From Asterionellopsis glacialis (lineage: Eukaryota; Bacillariophyta; Plagiogrammaphyceae; Rhaphoneidales; Asterionellopsidaceae): a stretch of 20,165 nt of DNA. The notes beneath the pieces are model-generated. The model saw only the letters and a list, made by a program, of their open reading frames with translations, did no database searches and had not been told where the DNA came from. Positions 15,934 through 20,165 of this stretch are shown piece by piece (the first letter of the stretch is position 1; the number at the start of each line of letters is the position of its first letter). Position numbers and translations under genes: made by a program. Location of the stretch: assembly GCA_014885115.2 (NCBI GenBank), contig WKLE02000720.1:1-20165 (forward strand), given 5' to 3'.

Positions 15934-18900
15934 CTATCGCTTTCTTCGTCTTTTCGATTTACCAACCCGATTGGAGGAATTTCCACCGCTTTTCATCAGG
16001 TTTCCTTCAACATCGATTCTGTATTCTTTTTTGGTGAAAACGACCGTGTTCTCTCCATTGGGTAATGTAATGAGATCATACCCTCGACTATCATTAAATT
16101 CTTGAGCATTGCGTCTCATTTTGAGAACACTGTCAATGCTATGTTGTCTTTCTTCCTTTAAATCCTTTACTATGCGATGAGGATATGTCTTTCCCAAAAC
16201 GATACCCACCCTTTCTAGTACTTCTTTCGGAGCTTGCCAGGGTTTGTGAATCAAAGGTTTAGATAAAGCAGCCAATTCGGGTACCCACTTCTTCGTATAC
16301 TCTCCAGTTCCATCTTGCGATGCATTTTCTGGTGACAATACAAAGTTCCATTGATCAATGCCACTTCTTCCTGCATTGTTCCACATCATGGCATTGATTG
16401 CAGAATCAGCATCTACAAGAGTATAGTGAAACCATTCACATCCCTTTACCCAATTCACTCTCAAATACTCAACTAAGAAGGAAGCTACAATCATACGGAC
16501 ACTTTGTGTCATCCATCCCGTCGCATACAATTCCCTCATCCCAGCATCAACAATAGGATATCCAGTCTTACCCCATTTCCATGCCTCCAAACGACGGCGC
16601 TCTTCATCACCAGTGACCCATTCAGTGTCTTCATAATGCTTTCTTATCGGTCGATCTCTCATGGAAGGAAAGGTATACAATTGATAATACGCAAGATCTC
16701 TCCAGATGAGGCGTCGTGAAAACGTTTTTGTATCTTCATAAGGCAAACCACTATCATGTGTCTTATGATAAAGCTCGTTCGGTGAAAGTGTTCCAATACC
16801 TGTTGTTTCATGATTATTCGACAAAACCAGGGAATGTGTAAGAAAAAAGATTGTCCAGAGAAGAACCAGATACAGTAAGCAAGGAAAAGTGAAAACTGGA
16901 TAAGAAACAGGCTGTACATACGTAAGTGAGCTGATAATTTGGATGTGGACCATTCTAAATCGGCGCGACTTCGTTCTTTTTCATAACGCGTAAATCCCTT
17001 GGTAAAAAATTCTTTTAACGTTTCAAATGCCGCTTCTTCACTCATTGGAAAACGATCAAGGATGGGTTTATCCCATTTATCTTTTCCATGGACAACTCCC
17101 ATATCAAGTTGATCTACATGAATGCTAGATGGCCACTTATTAGGACCCTTCATGGATTCAAGTATGGCAAAGGTTTCATGTCTTGCTGAAGGTCGACGTG
17201 GCTCACCAAATTGTTGTTGACAACCCTTGAGAAAGGGCATTAATGTCCCCCAGTGACCACCATTAAACCCCGTTGATAGTTTTATTTGTTCTGGATCGTA
17301 CAATAACGATGACTGGCATTCCACAATGATAATATCACAAGGAGATGACTGTGCTGCTAATACACGTTTTCGTTCCGTATCACGTTGTCGACTTTCGGTT
17401 GTATGTTCCTTATTCCAATACACAGCAGATGCACCTGTTTCGGAACAAATAGTAGCCAATTCCATGGCTGTGTTATCTGTATTTCGACATACCAATTGTA
17501 ATCCATGACTTTCAAGCTTATTGCGTAGATTCCGTAACGCATCTTTCAATACTACCTGCAATGCACCGGTGACACCCCATTGTCCCTGTTCTTGGGAACT
17601 CCATAAAAAGACTGGTATGACTCCAGAATGACACGATGCTAACTCCACAGCTCGATTGTCATGCATGCGTACATCAAATGATCCAAATAATAAGATTGCT
17701 GGTTTTTGTAATGCTTCTACAGATACAAGTGGTGAAGGCGTTACTTTGTTGTGGATAGAAGATTTGCGTGAATCATCATTATGATTTAACATGCTTTCCT
17801 CCTTTTTTACACCACGCTTGTTGGATTGTACATTGTGATCACACTTCATTTTTCTCTGTCCACTATTATTGATTTGCTCTTTTTGGAAAGACACGAATGA
17901 TTCTGATTCTTTGCAATCTTGTAATAAATCTTGTACCAGCTTCATATCTTTTTCATTCCGTACACCAGGTGCTTCAATTAAAATTTCAACGTCATGCTGT
18001 TTGTATAGTTTCATCATTTGAAGCACGATTTGACGCGCATTATCAGATGAACTTAAAAATTCATCACATAAATATACACCATTCCAGGGTCTAAATTTTT
18101 GTTGTGCAATCAATTTAGGTGTAGGTAAAAAAATAGAAGCACATATTTCAAAATTATAATTATTCTGATGACTTTCTTTTGAAGTAGTAGACGACTGTTG
18201 CCGTATTTTTGATAACCATTGTAAAGATGAGCGTAACCTTTCTAAATTACTACCAAATTGAAGATATACTTTATCAACCTGATTGGTACGTAGTTTTTGT
18301 AAAAGCCGATCTTGTTCAAGTTTTAAATCTTCATCCGATGGGAAGAAGGGATTAAAGGCTATACCAATCTTTGGTGATGTCGCTGTTGTTGCTTGAAACA
18401 TTTTCCGTTCTTGTTGTAATCGTTTCAGTGTATTGATGGAATCCAATTTAGACTTTTTACCTGATCCTGAAATTAATAGCACTTCTGTTGTTTGTTGTTT
18501 ATTATTATTACTGTTGCTAGAAGTACAGATCGATTGAACAAAGGAAGAAAAAATACCATACGATGCATCATCACCATTCACACGTTTACCGCTCTTATTG
18601 TACTTTAATGAAAAATGAGCACACACAGAACTGTCGGGTACTTCTTCGTGTATGATATTGATCCATTCTTCCAACCTATCATGTCGATTCTTATTGACAA
18701 GATTAAAGGATGTAATGCCCTTTTGTGCTAAAAAGTTGACACGTTCACGCAATTCCGCATCGTCTTTAAAGAAAAGTTCAATTCGAACATTATTCTTTTG
18801 TGACATTATTTTTTGAGGATTATTATTTGTGACTGCTTTGGTACTATGAGCTCGCGTGGTTGGACACACCAATGTTGTTGCAACTAGAAAAAATAATGGA

Positions 18901-18986
18901 ACCAAGACGAAAAAACGAAGAATTTTCAAGACGAAGAATCTTGGCGCTAATGTTCTTTTAACTTTTGTAGAAGGATCTAGTATCAT
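15934..18986 (-). CDS. MTHFR-like / cryptochrome-photolyase fusion protein, two exons
   Basis: Joining exons 18986-16922 and 16799-15934 (minus strand) gives 976 aa. Residues 16-41 are hydrophobic (signal peptide or anchor); Met61 is a good alternative start giving a soluble form. Residues 66-360 resemble the methylenetetrahydrofolate reductase TIM barrel: VRIELFF with Glu70 at the MetF Glu28 position, KIGIAFNPFFPSDEDL, and VYLQF with Gln243 at the Gln183 position, while the usual Asp of RGD is Ser175. A Ser/Asn/Lys-rich linker (360-425) follows. Residues 428-600 are the photolyase alpha/beta domain (LLFGSFDVRMHDNRAVELA). Residues 640-918 are the FAD domain: TSKLSAHLRIGTLSP, GKTGYPIVDAGMRELYATGWM, RMIVASFL, DADSAINAMMWNNAGRSG. 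By alignment from memory Asn824 is the FAD N5 neighbour and Trp828, Trp805, Trp749 the electron-transfer triad; the E. coli Trp384 position is Asn830. A basic tail (KSKRRRKR) may be a nuclear signal. Folate is the classical photolyase antenna, so the fusion is suggestive. Function unproven: repair enzyme or photoreceptor. Confidence 0.88.
16800..16921 (-). other. Spliceosomal intron (122 bp, phase 1) in the photolyase fusion gene
   Basis: On the minus strand the donor is C|GTATGT (GT at 16921-16920) and the acceptor CAACAG|GT (AG at 16801-16800). Splicing joins C + GT into an Arg codon and restores HLR|IGTLSP, exactly the conserved photolyase stretch. Both flanking frames read into non-photolyase hydrophobic sequence if the intron is kept, which supports removal. 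Confidence 0.9.
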
Positions 18987-19353
18987 GCCAATTTCAAAAT
19001 TTCTACTTTAGATACATTACAGAGCAAGAGCGAACCCGAACGAACCAAAAAGATGATATGCTGTGGTTGCTTACTTGCTTGATGATGTTTACTCCGTCAA
19101 TTGATGACAAATGCTTCGTTGAGAGAAAGATGCATTCTTCGTGTACGTTTCAAGATACAGTAAACATAAAATCAAACAGAGAGAAGGATAATCTCAAATC
19201 GATATTGCTGAGTCACTGCCATCGTGTTAGAGCGCCAAAACCAGCCAACAAGAGAAAAATACAGTGCCGAGACATGCATTTACGTACAGACGTACAGATC
19301 GTCCGCCTCTCCGCCGCTTTTCTTGACTTTTCTGATTTTTTTTTACTGGATTC

Positions 19354-19384
19354 GTACTTGTACCGTACGATTAGGTACAGGTAC
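19354..19384. promoter_or_regulatory. Cluster of five GTAC tetramers in 31 bp
   Basis: GTAC occurs five times between 19354 and 19384, with two more near 19285-19295, about 370 bases upstream of the photolyase fusion start. GTAC is the core of the copper-response element bound by SBP-domain regulators in green algae. Whether anything comparable acts here is not known, so only the clustering is firm. Confidence 0.45.
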
Positions 19385-19687
19385 TTACAGTGTGATACAG
19401 ATGCTATATCTTGGCATTGAGTTTCCCACCCTTTTTGCTGTCGTCGCATTGGTGGGATTTAAAAAATACTTCTTTTTATCAAATCATTTTCACATTCTCA
19501 GTAAGAAACTTTTCTGTGTTACAACACCAGTCTACTATGCTGTTTGATGTATGTGTTTTCTACTTTGTACAATATCAAGATGGTATAAACACCAAAACTA
19601 GAAGAGATGTCTCCTATCCCATCTTCTTGCAATTTTATTTAGGCACAGACAAATAGTTAAAAATGTGTGACTATATTAGAATTATCA

Positions 19688-19709
19688 TTGTTGTCTTTAC
19701 AGACAACAA
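19688..19709. repeat. Short perfect hairpin (9-bp stem, 4-base loop)
   Basis: TTGTTGTCT at 19688-19696 pairs perfectly with AGACAACAA at 19701-19709 around the loop TTAC. It lies in gene-free DNA. No T-run or gene context assigns it a role; it could be part of an unrecognised transcript or chance. Confidence 0.5.
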
Positions 19710-20165
19710 CACTGGCATGACATGGTTCATGTTGGGAGAAATTGTATAACTTTGCATTTGCATGCCTGATATGTAACCAAAAGAAATCTCCAGATGCTGC
19801 TGGATTGTTATGAAACTATAACACTACAGTATCTGTGGCAATAAACTGCTCCTTCCTTGTTAATTATACTGCTGTGGATAGTGAGTATCAGGATGATTGA
19901 TCATTGTTCTTGGAGGTATAAAAAAATGATGTTTCTAATTTTTAGTAGACAAGAGCATCATACTGTGAATATGTACAATATAATATCCTTTCTGATATTA
20001 GAATCATCGTAATATTGTTTTGACATGGGCAGGTATCAGAAAATGTCAGGAAATTAAAGTTCCAATGGCTGCTATTACAAATATATTGCAGGATGGTTCA
20101 GATTAATCTTGATCATGGTCCAACACTAGGTAAAACCTGTGCTACAACCATTATGCAATAATAAT

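Larger units (their letters stand above)
18987..20165. other. Upstream region of the photolyase fusion and window edge
   Basis: No gene is supported in these 1.18 kb. Open frames at 19058-19420, 19224-19547 and 19411-19656 overlap one another in different frames and lack domains. The first 400 bases should contain the promoter of the photolyase gene and hold the densest GTAC cluster of the window (19354-19384). The rest is AT-rich with one short perfect hairpin at 19688-19709. Confidence 0.5.

Noticed and set aside
19058..19656. Overlapping plus-strand ORFs upstream of the photolyase fusion
   Set aside because: Mutually overlapping in different frames, no domains, and overlapping the likely promoter with its GTAC cluster.
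1..20165. CRISPR array, bacterial operon, insertion sequence or retroelement
   Set aside because: No regularly spaced repeats, transposase or reverse-transcriptase motifs, or long terminal repeats were seen; gene style is eukaryotic.

Overview
The window looks like nuclear DNA from a diatom or close stramenopile relative. Long, mostly intron-poor coding regions are separated by AT-rich spacers without bacterial-style operons. Proteins carry Asn/Ser/Asp-rich low-complexity stretches, and one carries a bipartite plastid-targeting leader with an 'ASF' cleavage motif of the kind used by algae with secondary plastids. One 122-base GT-AG intron can be placed exactly. The species cannot be named from the sequence alone.

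Layout, left to right: (1) 1-5.5 kb is gene-poor. It holds a tiny KIX-domain protein (+, 1045-1386) and a basic coiled-coil-like protein of unknown function (+, 2659-3447). (2) 5.5-9.0 kb holds a convergent pair only 84 bases apart: a THUMP/UPF0020-type RNA methyltransferase (+) and an EngB/YihA-type ribosome-assembly GTPase (-), both with N-terminal extensions suggesting organelle targeting. (3) 9.0-11.1 kb holds a doubtful 72-aa signal-peptide ORF (-) and a multi-pass membrane protein (+) whose frame is broken once and whose 5' end is unclear. (4) 11.5-13.1 kb (-) is a phytochelatin synthase with an intact Cys-His-Asp triad and a long presequence-like extension. (5) 14.3-15.7 kb (+) is a plastid-targeted class 3 lipase, divergent from the synthase across a 1.2-kb spacer with two TGACGTCA sites, two further ACGTCA sites and many GTAC words. 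(6) 15.9-19.0 kb (-) is a two-exon, 976-aa protein joining an MTHFR-like TIM barrel to a complete cryptochrome/photolyase. (7) 19.0-20.2 kb is its upstream region, without a convincing gene.

The genes do not form one pathway. Themes are organelle RNA and ribosome biology, metal/thiol homeostasis, plastid lipid turnover and blue-light sensing or DNA repair. The best candidate for something new is the folate-reductase-like/photolyase fusion, because folate is the classical antenna cofactor of photolyases. Second are short palindromic DNA words (CTCTCTAGAGAG, TACGAGTACT, GTAC clusters, AGTACCTGGTACT-like) that recur mainly in the spacers and may be promoter elements.
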